Below, one piece after another: positions 28,979-39,257 of a stretch of 64,000 nt of DNA; the stretch's first letter is position 1; each line of letters begins with the position of its first letter. The position numbers were made by a program, and so were the translations under genes. Origin of the DNA: Thalassotalea sp. HSM 43 (GTDB lineage: Bacteria > Pseudomonadota > Gammaproteobacteria > Enterobacterales > Alteromonadaceae). The notes under the pieces are model-generated. The model saw only the letters and a program-made list of their open reading frames with translations, had not been told where the DNA came from and made no database searches. The DNA is taken from contig NZ_CP038493.1 in NCBI RefSeq assembly GCF_004752005.1, forward strand, positions 62,001-126,000, written 5' to 3'.

Positions 28979-29358
28979 AAAATACTCCACGCATGGCGTT
29001 TTCTTTTACGTTTTTGCACAGTGCTGGTAAATACTCTAAACAAACTGGTATCGACGTGGACATCGGTAGTACTGTCGACCAAGACAAATTCAACGGTCTC
29101 GGAAACATCGAGCTGTATTATTCTCGAACCCGAACGACTGTTTACTATACAAAATTCAGGTAGGTTTAAGCCTAATTGGAAAATACAGAAAGACCGAGGT
29201 TCATTCAGGCTCCAGGAAAATTCAACTTCTATATCACAATGTTCGCTTTGATTAAGACAATTTTCAGGCTTTATTTGTAGTGCCTTAGTAGAAGCCTGCG
29301 CTTTTTCAACGCAGCTTACCAATACGATAATTAAGCTAATAGCTAAGGCACGAGTCAT
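28975..29358 (-). CDS. DUF3019 exported protein
   Basis: A 127-aa protein with a signal peptide (ALAISLIIVLVSCVEKAQA) and four conserved cysteines in the mature part (ENCLNQSEHCDI, SFCIFQ, EFCIV). This is the DUF3019 pattern of Alteromonadales, almost always seen between a MipA/OmpV gene and a two-component system. It also has a VSC segment at Cys16 that could be a lipobox. It is probably periplasmic; function unknown. Its ATG overlaps the mipA stop (TAATG). Confidence 0.75.
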   Translation of the reverse strand: MTRALAISLIIVLVSCVEKAQASTKALQIKPENCLNQSEHCDIEVEFSWSLNEPRSFCIFQLGLNLPEFCIVNSRSGSRIIQLDVSETVEFVLVDSTTDVHVDTSLFRVFTSTVQKRKRKRHAWSIL

Positions 29359-30218
29359 TAATGATTACCAATATGACCTGAAATGCCAAAGAAATAGAAA
29401 TGGCCGCTATCATCGTTGACTAGAGAGCTATGACTAATTTCACTACTAAGCTGTTCATATTTATAATTTGCGACTAGAGAAAAATATTTGCTAACAGGAA
29501 ATGCTAGGCCTACCGAAGCATAGGGATTAACCCCACCACCAGCTTTATACTGAACATCATATTCAGCAAACTCATTGTTATCAAATCCGTAATAGTAATT
29601 GTTGAGTTTAGATGATTGATATAATGCGCCGACAGATAGGTTAAAACTTAACTTACCAAATTCTTTAGTATAAAAAACACTTAGGTCAACTTGTTGGCCA
29701 TGATGGACACCACTTACATCACTAAGTAAATCAAGATTGATAAGCCATTCGTCAGCAAAAAAATAACTTATTCCTACGCCGCCCATATAAGATAAGTCTC
29801 GTTCTACGTCTTGTTCAGGAATAAAGTCATCTGAGTCAATAGGTATCGGTAGAGGGAAAGGGTTTACTACAGTGCCCGTGGCAAAAAATTGATCCGATTT
29901 GCTGTCTCGAAAGTAAATACCGTCTTTATTAAGTTCACCTTTTATGTCAATCGACCAGTGATCATTTTCAAAAAGCGTGTAACCGAGCGTGGTATTTTCA
30001 AGGTAGAATCGTTCTCCATAAAAGTACACTGCCGGCAACACAGATACATTTCGGTCGCGCCCTTGATGTAAAGGATTTGAAAGCTCACCTAACCCAAGCG
30101 CAATCCCTGCAGACCAACTATTGGTCGCAATACAATCACCACTACAATCATTGTCATTCGCATTAACGGTGATGCTAAACACTGCAAATAGGAAACAAAC
30201 TACAAGTCTCAAAATCAT
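29358..30218 (-). CDS. MipA/OmpV-family outer-membrane protein
   Basis: A 286-aa outer-membrane beta-barrel of the MipA/OmpV family (scaffolding protein for MltA in E. coli). It has a signal peptide (LVVCFLFAVFSITVNA), amphipathic strands with many aromatic residues, the conserved start SWSAGIALGLGE and VLPAVYFYGERFYLEN, and a terminal GHIGNH strand. It is the first gene of a four-gene operon, divergent from the large subtilase gene across about 240 bp, so the two may share control by the encoded response regulator. Confidence 0.85.
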   Translation of the reverse strand: MILRLVVCFLFAVFSITVNANDNDCSGDCIATNSWSAGIALGLGELSNPLHQGRDRNVSVLPAVYFYGERFYLENTTLGYTLFENDHWSIDIKGELNKDGIYFRDSKSDQFFATGTVVNPFPLPIPIDSDDFIPEQDVERDLSYMGGVGISYFFADEWLINLDLLSDVSGVHHGQQVDLSVFYTKEFGKLSFNLSVGALYQSSKLNNYYYGFDNNEFAEYDVQYKAGGGVNPYASVGLAFPVSKYFSLVANYKYEQLSSEISHSSLVNDDSGHFYFFGISGHIGNH

Positions 30219-30459
30219 TTGCTCATAAGGTTAACGAAACGTAACTCATCCGTAAAAAAAAGCGTAGTTTATCGATCTTTTAGGTCAAAACACAGCCTGT
30301 GTACAATTTGTCACATTTACAAAATTGCGCGCGCTGCCATATACAATTTTGCACAGTTATTCATGCCTAGTTATTAATCCTTTTACTTTAGTATCAATAC
30401 GACTACTTGGGAGCATACCCAAGAGCGAAATAATATTAATAATAGATTCGGAGATAACG

Positions 30460-33400
30460 ATGAAAGTTAAATCGATCGCATTATCGGTGGTCACCGCACT
30501 TTATGCCGCTAGCGTAGGTGCAACAATGACCGATAATAGCGCCATCATTAATCAAGGGACTTCAACACTGAAGAAGCTTGATCTAAACAATACACAATTA
30601 AAACAACTCAACCAGACAGTGCGTAAGACTGCCCTTGCCAATAATAATGTATTAAAACGTGCCGGCAGCGTAAACATGCACTTAAACCCAAAATCTTCGG
30701 TAGAGAAATTTATCGAAGAACCTGATATTTCAGGTGTTCATACCTACATTATTCAAATGATAGAGCAGCCGGTAACCACCTACAAGGGCGGCATTGACGG
30801 ATTGAAGGCGACAGCGGTTAATGGCGAACTAAGACAAGCCAATGCAAAACTGTTCAATAAAAACGTCAATAAAACTGACATCAATGCCTATAAAGGGTTT
30901 CTAAAGTCTAAACAAAACGACTTGATTAATAGCCTAGCCGTTCAGGGTTTAAAGCTGGATGTTCGCAAGCAATTCACCACAGCGTTGAATGGTTTTAGCG
31001 TAAATATCACTCAGCAGCAGGCAAAAGTAATCGCTCAAAACCCACAAGTGCTAAATATTAAGCGCTCTCGTTTATACCAGCTAAACACTGATGTTGGACC
31101 GCAGCTAATCGGTGCCGACAAAATTTGGAACGGTAACGTTACCGAAAACAATACTCAATTTAGAGGTGAAGGCATTGTTGTTGGTATTTTAGATACCGGT
31201 ATTAACACCGATCACCCGTCTTTTGCTGCCGTTGGTGGTGACGGTTATGCGCATACCAATCCGTTAGGTGCAGATAATTACATTGGCGATTGTGCCAAAC
31301 AAGAATTTGCTTACATGTGTAATGACAAACTTATTGGCGTACGCAGTTATGATGTGATCACCGATGCCTATTCTGCACCAGAATTTCAAGATGAGTTTTG
31401 GCAGGACTGGATGCCTGCGATGCAAATCCGCCCGAAAAATGGTGAAGATTACAATGGTCATGGTTCGCATACCGCAAGTACCACAGCGGGTAATGTACTT
31501 TTAAATGTGCCGCACATGTTTCCACAAATTGGCGATGGTGATGGCGTGTTGACCGGCCTTGATATGGGGACCATTTCAGGTGTTGCTCCGCATGCCAACA
31601 TAATTTCTTATCAAGTTTGTTACCCGGGTGGTGCCGGCGACGCCTACGCAGGTTGTCCTGGTGAAGCCTTGGTTGCTGGTATTGAAGATGCGATTGAAGA
31701 TGGCGTTGACGTGATTAATTTCTCTATCGGTGGTAGCGAAGCTTTACCGTGGAATGACCCGTTTGAACTGGCGTTTTTGTCAGCACGAGAAGCCGGTATA
31801 GTGGTTGCTGCATCTGCAGGCAACAGTGGCTCCGACGGTTACAATGAAATAATGGCCTCTTCTGATCATGCATCACCTTGGCTGTTAACCGTTGGTGCAA
31901 CTACCACCGGTCGAACAATCGACGTTACTGGTAAGCAATTAGAAAATCTCTCTGGTGGCGACACCAGCATTACCCCTTCTTGGCAAGCCGCAGGTATTTC
32001 TGAAGCATTTACCGGCAATATTGTTTTAGCAGCAGATTATGGTGATGAGTTGTGTTTACAACCTTTCCCAATAGACACCTTTACCTCTGATCAAATTGTA
32101 GTTTGTAAACGTGGTGTAATTGCTCGAGTTGAGAAAGCCTCAAATGTCGCCGCAGGTGGTGCTGGTGGTTTTGTCCTCTACAACATCAATTGGGATGATA
32201 GTTTAAACGACGACGTTTATGCGATTCCTGGCGTGCATATTGATTACAATGCCCAATGGTCTTTAATTCCATGGTTACAATCTGGCACCGGCCACATGGC
32301 GACCATTACCGCCAGTAATGTCGCGAAAAACATTGATGAAAGTAACCAAGATATGCTCGCCGCTTTTTCATCAAGAGGTCCGAGTAAAACTAACCCTGAG
32401 CATTTAATTCCATCAATATCGGCACCAGGTGTTGATATTTATGCCGCTAATGCCGATGAACATCCATTCTCAGCGGTTAATGTTTCGAGTAAATATATTT
32501 CAATGAGTGGCACCTCAATGGCAGCACCTCACGTTACTGGTGTGGCTGCGTTGATTAAGCAAGCCCGTCCAGAGTGGACCGCCTCAGAAATTCAATCGGC
32601 AATCATGATGACCGCGAATCAAAGCGTGACGTTCGATGCTGGCTGGCCTGATGGTGTAGTACCTGCGGGAATATATCGTGCTGGCTCTGGTCGGATAGAT
32701 GCGGCAGCGGCGATAAGTTCTGGCTTAATCATGAACGAAACGGCTGAAAACTTTATGCTTGCTAACCCAACCAACGGTGGCGATGTTAAAGCGTTAAACA
32801 TGCCTGAGTTGGTGAACTTTAATTGTAAAGGTGTCTGTAGCTGGGTGCGCACATTTGAAGCAACACATGATGGCTCTTGGTCTGTGGAAACTGAAACAGG
32901 GGAATATTCGGTAGCAGTGAAAGCTACGCCAGCGAATTTTGATCTAAAAGCTGGTGAAAAAGTATCAATATTATTTGAAGCTTCCATTATTGACTCGCAA
33001 ACTGCGATAGGCAATTCAGAAGTCGAAGTGCACGGAAAAGTATTTATTAAAGAAGCAAATCAACTAAGTCCTAATAATTACTTGCCGTTGGCATTAAAAT
33101 ATAATGGTGGCGAATTACCGGAAAACATCAACATTTCAGCATATCGTAATAATGATGTGCACACTGTTAAGGGCTTAACTGCAGGCACGTTTACTAACTT
33201 AAACGTTAGCTCTTATGCGCCAGTAGCGGCCACATTACACAGCGTAACTCTGCCACAAGATACCGACTTTAATTCGCCTTTTGCGGATAGTAACCTTGAT
33301 GACGCCACTCAAACTCTTTGGCTTGATGTGCCGGCAAACAGTAAGCGTTTGATAACAGAAGTGTTGTCATTAGATGAATCTACCGCCGAAGAGGATTGGA

Positions 33401-35469
33401 TTCGCGGCGATCTTGACGTGATTGTTGGCTATGATGTCAATAATGATGGCATGGTGCAAATGGACGAAGCGATTTGCGTATCATTTAGTGAATATGACAA
33501 AGACTTTTGTAATATCAATAATCCGGAGCAAGGCAAATACTGGGTTGTTTTACATAATTGGAAAAAATATTGGGAATCATATCCACGTCCAATTGATAGT
33601 TATACCGTAGCAACCGCTATCGTTACCGATCAAGTAGCAATGGACGTTATCGTTTCTGGTCCTGAAAGCAATAATGGCGTTGACACCTTCGATTTAGATA
33701 TCGAATGGAACAAAGATATGGTTGAAGGTGACGTGTTCTATGGTGCCTTTGAACTTGGCACTGACAACATCAACACCAACAACATTGGCTTAGTGCCATA
33801 TCGTTTAAACCGTAAAGCGGATGATGTACAACTTAACCTTAGCCAGACCACCGCGAAAGCCGGCGATATAATTGATGTGTCGTTAAGTGTTCGTCACAAT
33901 GCGTCTGGGGTAGATCGCGTCATTGATTTAGCGAGCGAGTTGCCAGAAGGTTTATCGTTTGTGCCAAATTCTGCGTCATTGGCACATAGTGGTGTAGAAC
34001 AACTGATTATTGAGAATAACACGCTGACTATTACTGGTGTGCAACGAGATACATCAACTACGCCAATTGAATATATCATTACCACCAATCTTGATGATGC
34101 GATGTGTAAAACGCCAAGTTTTGGTTTAGCCGATCATGACGGTGGTTATTTTGATTTACTTTCCAAAGTTGGCTTTGGTCCTGACTGGGGTGGTATTTGG
34201 AATGAAAACCTGACGCTTGAATTTTCGGCACTTTGGGGCGAAGAACTTACTTATTCTATGTATAACAATAGCGAGTATCATTCGTATCCGACGATAACAA
34301 TGAGCCCGCAAGGCTATCTGCAATTTGATGAGCTGCCATTGTTCTTCCCATTCAATATGCCATTCCCAATGGCATCATTCCCTGATGCGATGATAGCACC
34401 ACTATGGAAAGGCGTATTTTTTGGTCAAAGCTTTGGTACACCATATGAGCCGAATTTTTATTCACCAGACGATAATGCCGGTATGACCTTCGCGTACACC
34501 GAAGATAAAACGCTGATCGTTGAATGGGATAATGTTCGTTCACAAAGCATAGATTTTAACTGGTTCACTCAAGAGACTACGGTGATTAACAATGTTGATC
34601 GCTATGATTTCCAAACCATTATAAATCTAGGCGGCTATAACCATGGTGAAAATCAATACGAGATTATCATGGCCTATGACAACCTTGACTTCGCTGGTGA
34701 AACTGCAGGTACCGTCGGTGTGCATAGCTTCTCAGGTGTACGAACTCCGTTTGGACCAATAGAAGGATATAAAGGCAGCCAATACGCGTTTGATAACATC
34801 GATGAAAAATTATCTAACGACTTAGTTATCTGTTACGACTATTCTGGTCCAGAGATCAGTGAAATCATGTTGCAATTCCAGGTTCGGGTTGACGACAATG
34901 CTTCAGGTAAAAATTTGATGTTAAACATCAATAGTGCCGTTGAAGGTATTGAAAGCATGAAAAAATCTGCTGAAATTAAAGTTAATGGCAATCTCACTCT
35001 TGCACCGATGAACGATGTGACAATCGACGAAAACTCCACCTCTGATGACATTGCAGTTATTTATGCTGATGCGCAAACCAGTGCCAATGAGATCATCGTT
35101 AGTGGTGATAATTTCACTACCGAGATCAACGGCAATGCTGCTGGGTCGACGTTTATCATCACCCCTGAGATGAACTTCCATGGTGAAACCGAAGTTACAG
35201 TAACGGTTCAAGATGCAGTTAACTCTGCTGACAAAGCCGTCACTACTTTTATGTTGACCGTGGTCTCGGATGGTATTGAGCTTGGTTGTATGGACTCTTC
35301 AGCAACAAATTTTGATGCAGACGCTAACACCGATGATGGCAGTTGTGAATTCCCAGCGGAATTAGCAGCAAAAGAGGAAAGCTCTGACTCGGGCGGTGCC
35401 GTTTGGTGGATGTTAATTGCCCTAAGCGCAAGCTTACTGGCAAGACAAAAACTAACAGCGAATAAATAG
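30460..35469 (+). CDS. Large subtilisin-like (S8) protease with GlyGly-CTERM tail
   Basis: A 1669-aa secreted serine protease. The start at 30460 gives a signal peptide (MKVKSIALSVVTALYAASVGA). An I9 propeptide (about residues 75-200) precedes the catalytic domain: Asp245 (ILDTGINTDHPSF), His334 (NGHGSHTASTTAGN), an inserted PA domain (about 500-610, CKRGVIARVEKA) and Ser686 (MSGTSMAAPHVTGVAAL). Fn3/Ig-like domains follow, with a Cys motif (LGCMDSSATNFDAD ... DGSC) near the end. The last residues are SGG, a hydrophobic helix (AVWWMLIALSASLLA) and RQK, the GlyGly-CTERM pattern processed by rhombosortase. It is probably surface-attached or released, for degradation of external protein. Confidence 0.92.
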   Translation: MKVKSIALSVVTALYAASVGATMTDNSAIINQGTSTLKKLDLNNTQLKQLNQTVRKTALANNNVLKRAGSVNMHLNPKSSVEKFIEEPDISGVHTYIIQMIEQPVTTYKGGIDGLKATAVNGELRQANAKLFNKNVNKTDINAYKGFLKSKQNDLINSLAVQGLKLDVRKQFTTALNGFSVNITQQQAKVIAQNPQVLNIKRSRLYQLNTDVGPQLIGADKIWNGNVTENNTQFRGEGIVVGILDTGINTDHPSFAAVGGDGYAHTNPLGADNYIGDCAKQEFAYMCNDKLIGVRSYDVITDAYSAPEFQDEFWQDWMPAMQIRPKNGEDYNGHGSHTASTTAGNVLLNVPHMFPQIGDGDGVLTGLDMGTISGVAPHANIISYQVCYPGGAGDAYAGCPGEALVAGIEDAIEDGVDVINFSIGGSEALPWNDPFELAFLSAREAGIVVAASAGNSGSDGYNEIMASSDHASPWLLTVGATTTGRTIDVTGKQLENLSGGDTSITPSWQAAGISEAFTGNIVLAADYGDELCLQPFPIDTFTSDQIVVCKRGVIARVEKASNVAAGGAGGFVLYNINWDDSLNDDVYAIPGVHIDYNAQWSLIPWLQSGTGHMATITASNVAKNIDESNQDMLAAFSSRGPSKTNPEHLIPSISAPGVDIYAANADEHPFSAVNVSSKYISMSGTSMAAPHVTGVAALIKQARPEWTASEIQSAIMMTANQSVTFDAGWPDGVVPAGIYRAGSGRIDAAAAISSGLIMNETAENFMLANPTNGGDVKALNMPELVNFNCKGVCSWVRTFEATHDGSWSVETETGEYSVAVKATPANFDLKAGEKVSILFEASIIDSQTAIGNSEVEVHGKVFIKEANQLSPNNYLPLALKYNGGELPENINISAYRNNDVHTVKGLTAGTFTNLNVSSYAPVAATLHSVTLPQDTDFNSPFADSNLDDATQTLWLDVPANSKRLITEVLSLDESTAEEDWIRGDLDVIVGYDVNNDGMVQMDEAICVSFSEYDKDFCNINNPEQGKYWVVLHNWKKYWESYPRPIDSYTVATAIVTDQVAMDVIVSGPESNNGVDTFDLDIEWNKDMVEGDVFYGAFELGTDNINTNNIGLVPYRLNRKADDVQLNLSQTTAKAGDIIDVSLSVRHNASGVDRVIDLASELPEGLSFVPNSASLAHSGVEQLIIENNTLTITGVQRDTSTTPIEYIITTNLDDAMCKTPSFGLADHDGGYFDLLSKVGFGPDWGGIWNENLTLEFSALWGEELTYSMYNNSEYHSYPTITMSPQGYLQFDELPLFFPFNMPFPMASFPDAMIAPLWKGVFFGQSFGTPYEPNFYSPDDNAGMTFAYTEDKTLIVEWDNVRSQSIDFNWFTQETTVINNVDRYDFQTIINLGGYNHGENQYEIIMAYDNLDFAGETAGTVGVHSFSGVRTPFGPIEGYKGSQYAFDNIDEKLSNDLVICYDYSGPEISEIMLQFQVRVDDNASGKNLMLNINSAVEGIESMKKSAEIKVNGNLTLAPMNDVTIDENSTSDDIAVIYADAQTSANEIIVSGDNFTTEINGNAAGSTFIITPEMNFHGETEVTVTVQDAVNSADKAVTTFMLTVVSDGIELGCMDSSATNFDADANTDDGSCEFPAELAAKEESSDSGGAVWWMLIALSASLLARQKLTANK

Positions 35470-35514
35470 TCTAAACATTTAACATTTCAGACGATTTAGT
35501 AATCGCTAACGTTC

Positions 35515-35547
35515 AAAGCCACATAGTTTATCTATGTGGCTTTTTTA
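35515..35547 (+). terminator. Rho-independent terminator after the subtilase
   Basis: AAAGCCACATAG, TTTAT loop, CTATGTGGCTTTTTT, 46 bp after the stop. It probably also ends the convergent transporter gene. Confidence 0.88.
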
Positions 35548-35565
35548 TTACATTCTACTAAAACG

Positions 35566-36693
35566 TTAACCTACCGGTTTAGCAAATAACGTAATCCACA
35601 GTAAAATGACCGACAATATTGCTAACACAAACTGCCAATAACGGTTTTTCGCCACAGAAATGGCAACAAGGCACTGAATAAAATAGTACAAAGCGAAGGA
35701 ACGAGATGCCAGTGCAATCACTTCAAAGGTATTAACCGACCACGTTAACACAATGGCGCCAACTCCAACGAGTAAATATCCCTGTGCGTATGTTAACACG
35801 CCCTTGCTCATTTCAACCATACTGCCAGAGGCGGCAAGTGTATCGGCAACTGCGGCTGAAAACTGGCTCAATGCAGCCGCCAGCACTAAAGGTGTCACCA
35901 ATAATACCGATACGGTGGCAATTAAGTCGATTAAACTATGATCGTTATACTGGCCATCTAAGGTGTGCACCACAGGTAAAGCTAGAGTCACAAAGCTTAG
36001 ATAAACAAGCGTTGATATGATTTGCGACCAGCGGGAGGTTTTAATTCTTAGTTTGGCAGCATATTCTCGTCCTAAATAGCGACTGGTTTCAAAGCCCTGC
36101 ACCACAATTAGAGTTCCGGCTAGAATAGTTAATATTTGCCAGCTAGACTGTTCGACCCAAACCGGCATGGTAAAGCTAGATTGTCGCTGCCAAATGGCAT
36201 AGTCGTAGTTAGCCAGCGCCACAGACAATATAATAATAACCAACAAGGTTATCAATAAGGCCCAGGTTTCTATGTTTTCTAATGGTTTCAACCCTTTAAT
36301 CAAACCAATTAGAGTAATAGTGATGATGATAACGGTGGTTAAGATATCTTCATTTATGGGGGTATCATAATCAATGGCAGTCAGCACAAAGGCCGACAAA
36401 ATGTGTAGATACAAGCACACAGAAATTACGTATGCCAAGATTAAGGCGAGATCGGATACCCGTTGCAACAGCAATGTCGATTTAGCAGCCACTTTATTGG
36501 CTAAGCATGGTTCGACATATTGAATGTTATAGCGAATCACTTCGCCAACTAGGAAAGCTAGCACACATACCGCGAGCATTGCATAAACAGAGTAAAACGC
36601 TACCGCACCAGCTAATATGGGTACGATAACTAAAAAACCACTGCCAAAAATCGAGGCTAATGGCGTACTTATTGCGCCTAAAAATTGTTTCAA
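35566..36693 (-). CDS. APC-like multi-pass membrane protein
   Basis: A 375-aa protein with about eleven hydrophobic helices. The N-terminal helix is broken at ASIFGSGFLVIVPILAG, like helix 1 of the LeuT/APC fold, where the unwound segment binds substrate. QGFETSRYLGREYA resembles an intracellular loop of the same fold. The substrate is unknown. The start codon is TTG, one base after the stop of the upstream lipoprotein, so the two are translationally coupled. It could also be annotated only as a hypothetical membrane protein. Confidence 0.65.
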   Translation of the reverse strand: MKQFLGAISTPLASIFGSGFLVIVPILAGAVAFYSVYAMLAVCVLAFLVGEVIRYNIQYVEPCLANKVAAKSTLLLQRVSDLALILAYVISVCLYLHILSAFVLTAIDYDTPINEDILTTVIIITITLIGLIKGLKPLENIETWALLITLLVIIILSVALANYDYAIWQRQSSFTMPVWVEQSSWQILTILAGTLIVVQGFETSRYLGREYAAKLRIKTSRWSQIISTLVYLSFVTLALPVVHTLDGQYNDHSLIDLIATVSVLLVTPLVLAAALSQFSAAVADTLAASGSMVEMSKGVLTYAQGYLLVGVGAIVLTWSVNTFEVIALASRSFALYYFIQCLVAISVAKNRYWQFVLAILSVILLWITLFAKPVG

Positions 36694-36694
36694 A

Positions 36695-37141
36695 TTATTC
36701 TATTAACTTGCTGAACTTCGCCGTGCTAGCTAATGTTTCCGCGTCTTTGACTATATGCGCTAACAATCTATCGATGGTCGGGCTTCCTGCCGCTGGTGCC
36801 GTTCCGGCGTGTTTTGCTGAAAACACATAACCTCGTACCGTTTCACCGCTGCTATCCTTTCCCTCTGCCGGCAATGCAGTGAGTTCAATAGTGTCTTCAT
36901 CTACACCCCATTGCACTGTCGAGCTGTAACCTATGTTAGGCTTAGATAATTCTTTAATGTCTTTCGGGTTAAATTCAGACTTCATTGCCGCCATCATTAA
37001 TCGTTTGGCAATAGCCTCCGAAATGATGTAAACGTGTCCAGCCCCCTCTCCTTTAGTATCCACTGAACTGACCGTACCAGAGCAGGCTATTAGAGTTAGA
37101 GATAACAACAACAAGCTAATCCATTTAAATAAGTAATTCAT
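36695..37141 (-). CDS. Predicted lipoprotein of unknown function
   Basis: A 148-aa lipoprotein. The start at 37141 (GAGA upstream) gives MNYLFKWISLLLLSLTLIAC, a standard lipobox, whereas the longer frame starting at 37171 adds ten residues before the signal. The mature part (AGHVYIISEAIAKRLMMAAM ... STVQWGVDEDTIELTALPAE) has no family that I recognise. It is the middle gene of a minus-strand set with an exported protein upstream and the APC-like protein downstream. Confidence 0.65.
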   Translation of the reverse strand: MNYLFKWISLLLLSLTLIACSGTVSSVDTKGEGAGHVYIISEAIAKRLMMAAMKSEFNPKDIKELSKPNIGYSSTVQWGVDEDTIELTALPAEGKDSSGETVRGYVFSAKHAGTAPAAGSPTIDRLLAHIVKDAETLASTAKFSKLIE

Positions 37142-37191
37142 AATATTCTCTGTATTTTTAGCGTGGTTCATCGAACTATAAAACGAGCCGT

Positions 37192-37749
37192 TTATTCACA
37201 AAGGGCACGAACTTTAACCATAGCATCATCAATGTCAGCATCGGTTGTGGCTTTCAGTGCTGCTTGTCTAGCTGCTTTGCATTGCTCGGCCTGTGATTGT
37301 TGCAACTCGACTACTTCTTCAGAGGAAAGCGCCTTATGACCGGATTGTAGACAAAAAGTAGAAGATACCGCTCTTACATTAGTATGGTTATCATCGGTTT
37401 CGATAGCGACACAGCGGCCTTCGCCAATCCCCCCCTCTTCCATAGCAATTTTCTTAATTTCACCATCGACATCGATGCTGTATAAAAATACCCGCCGATC
37501 GCCTTCAATTATCGACGTGATAGCAAAACCTGCAGCGGCACCATCTATCGTCGCCAAGGTATTATCGCCAATTGCCATTCCTAGCGCCCCGCCAATAATG
37601 GTGTTTTGCAAAATATCCGAATCGGCGGTGGTAATTAATACCGATTTTACGTTGCCATAGCTAATTTTATGCTGTTCAGATGCCATAACATTTACAGACA
37701 ATACCAGTGCAACGCATTGCATCATCATTGCATAGATTAATTTGTTCAA
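37192..37749 (-). CDS. Exported protein with glycine-zipper-like segment
   Basis: A 185-aa protein with a signal peptide (AMMMQCVALVLSVNVMA) and a Gly/Ala-rich hydrophobic segment (IIGGALGMAIGDN ... DGAAAGFAITSII, about residues 50-78) like the glycine zippers of SlyB/17-kDa antigen proteins. The C-terminal half has three cysteines and a helical tail. The start is TTG with a strong AAGGAGG just upstream. The function is unknown. It lies 50 nt before the lipoprotein gene and may share its transcript. Confidence 0.65.
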   Translation of the reverse strand: MNKLIYAMMMQCVALVLSVNVMASEQHKISYGNVKSVLITTADSDILQNTIIGGALGMAIGDNTLATIDGAAAGFAITSIIEGDRRVFLYSIDVDGEIKKIAMEEGGIGEGRCVAIETDDNHTNVRAVSSTFCLQSGHKALSSEEVVELQQSQAEQCKAARQAALKATTDADIDDAMVKVRALCE

Positions 37750-38066
37750 TTGCCCTCCTTAGTAAAATAGGCCCGAATGCCCCAACGTGCTCAAAGAGAC
37801 AATAAGCCATTATTTTATATTAAGTTTTAATAGTTAAAGTATAGAGGGGATTTCAAATTGGGCGAGCAAGAACTGAACAATTCAACTATCAAATGCTAAC
37901 TGTGTTTAGAGTCGTTCTGAGCCAACAGTACTAGATAATAATGGCGTAACGCCCTAGCTGCCAACTTCTACACCATGGCATTTGCTGCTATACTCCACTC
38001 CTTTGTTTCACTTCACGATTTTCTGCTCATGCAGCCCGTTGCTCACTCAATTAACCGAGACTCTAT
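37750..38066. other. Divergent intergenic region
   Basis: These 317 bases separate the glycine-zipper gene and rhlE, which are transcribed away from each other, so promoters for both must lie here. No other structure was found. Confidence 0.5.
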
Positions 38067-39257
38067 ATGCCATTTTCAAAACTTGGATTATGCGATTCTA
38101 TTGTAAAAGCCGTAACCGAGCTTGATTATAAATCTCCTACAGCGATACAAGTTAAGGCGGTACCGGTGATCTTATCCGGAAAAGACGTCATTGCCGGTGC
38201 CCAAACAGGCACAGGTAAAACCGCCAGTTTTGTATTGCCGTTACTGCAATCGTTAAACAAACCACGCAAGCTGCGTGGCAAACGAATTCGAGCACTTATT
38301 CTCACGCCCACACGTGAGCTTGCTGTTCAGGTTGAAGCGAGCATTCGCCAATACGGTAAATATCTAAACCTGAGCTCTATGGCAATGTATGGTGGTGTTG
38401 ATTCTGCGCCACAAATACAACAATTGATCTGGGGCGTAGATATTCTAGTTGCCACGCCTGGTAGATTGTTAGATCTGGCGCACCAACGGGCATTACATTT
38501 TGATGAACTTGAAGTGCTTGTTCTCGATGAAGCGGACAGAATGCTGGATATGGGCTTTATCGATGACATCAATAAAATTATTGATCGCCTGCCCACTGAG
38601 CGACAAAATCTATTATTCTCTGCCACCATAAGCGATGATGTTCGCACATTGGCAAAACGAACGCTGCACGATGCGGTAGAAATATCGACAACACCGGATA
38701 GTCGCTCCGCGCCGAAAATTACTCAATGGCTGATCACGGTAGACAAGGGTAATAAATCAGCCTTACTCAGTCATTTAATTAAAGAGCAAGAGTGGCAACA
38801 AGCCCTTATTTTCATCGAAACAAAACACGGCGCAGCCAAGCTGGTCAGTCAGCTAGAGAAGCGCGGAATTAAAGCAGAATCCATTCATAGCGGCAGAACC
38901 CAAGCAATACGTGAACAGATTCTCAGTGAATTTAAATCCGGCGCAATCAAATTTTTAGTGGCGACCGGTATTGCTGCCCGCGGCATCGATATTGGTGAGC
39001 TTACCCGCGTGGTTAATTATGATTTACCCGACAAAGCCGATGATTATATTCACCGTATTGGCCGCACTGGACGTGCAGGCTTAATGGGCGAAGCGATATC
39101 GTTTGTATCTAAAGATAACTTTAGAAATCTATGTGCCATTGAAAGTCGTCTTGGCCATATTATTGAGCGCAAAGAAATTGAGGGGTTTGCGGTCAAAAAA
39201 GTGGTACCTGTATCTATTTTGAATTACGTGCCGAAGAATAAGCCACAGAGAAGATAG
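38067..39257 (+). CDS. rhlE: DEAD-box RNA helicase, RhlE type
   Basis: A 396-aa ATP-dependent RNA helicase with only the two-domain core and a short tail. Motifs are all present: the Q motif region (FSKLGLCDSIVKAVTELDYKSPTAIQ, read in parts), AQTGTGKT, PTRELAVQ, DEADRMLDMGF, SAT, ATGIAARGID and HRIGRTGRAG. The pattern matches the RhlE branch (role in ribosome assembly/RNA remodelling) better than DeaD or SrmB, which have longer tails; subfamily naming is inference. It stands alone at the edge of the integrative element. Confidence 0.85.
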   Translation: MPFSKLGLCDSIVKAVTELDYKSPTAIQVKAVPVILSGKDVIAGAQTGTGKTASFVLPLLQSLNKPRKLRGKRIRALILTPTRELAVQVEASIRQYGKYLNLSSMAMYGGVDSAPQIQQLIWGVDILVATPGRLLDLAHQRALHFDELEVLVLDEADRMLDMGFIDDINKIIDRLPTERQNLLFSATISDDVRTLAKRTLHDAVEISTTPDSRSAPKITQWLITVDKGNKSALLSHLIKEQEWQQALIFIETKHGAAKLVSQLEKRGIKAESIHSGRTQAIREQILSEFKSGAIKFLVATGIAARGIDIGELTRVVNYDLPDKADDYIHRIGRTGRAGLMGEAISFVSKDNFRNLCAIESRLGHIIERKEIEGFAVKKVVPVSILNYVPKNKPQRR

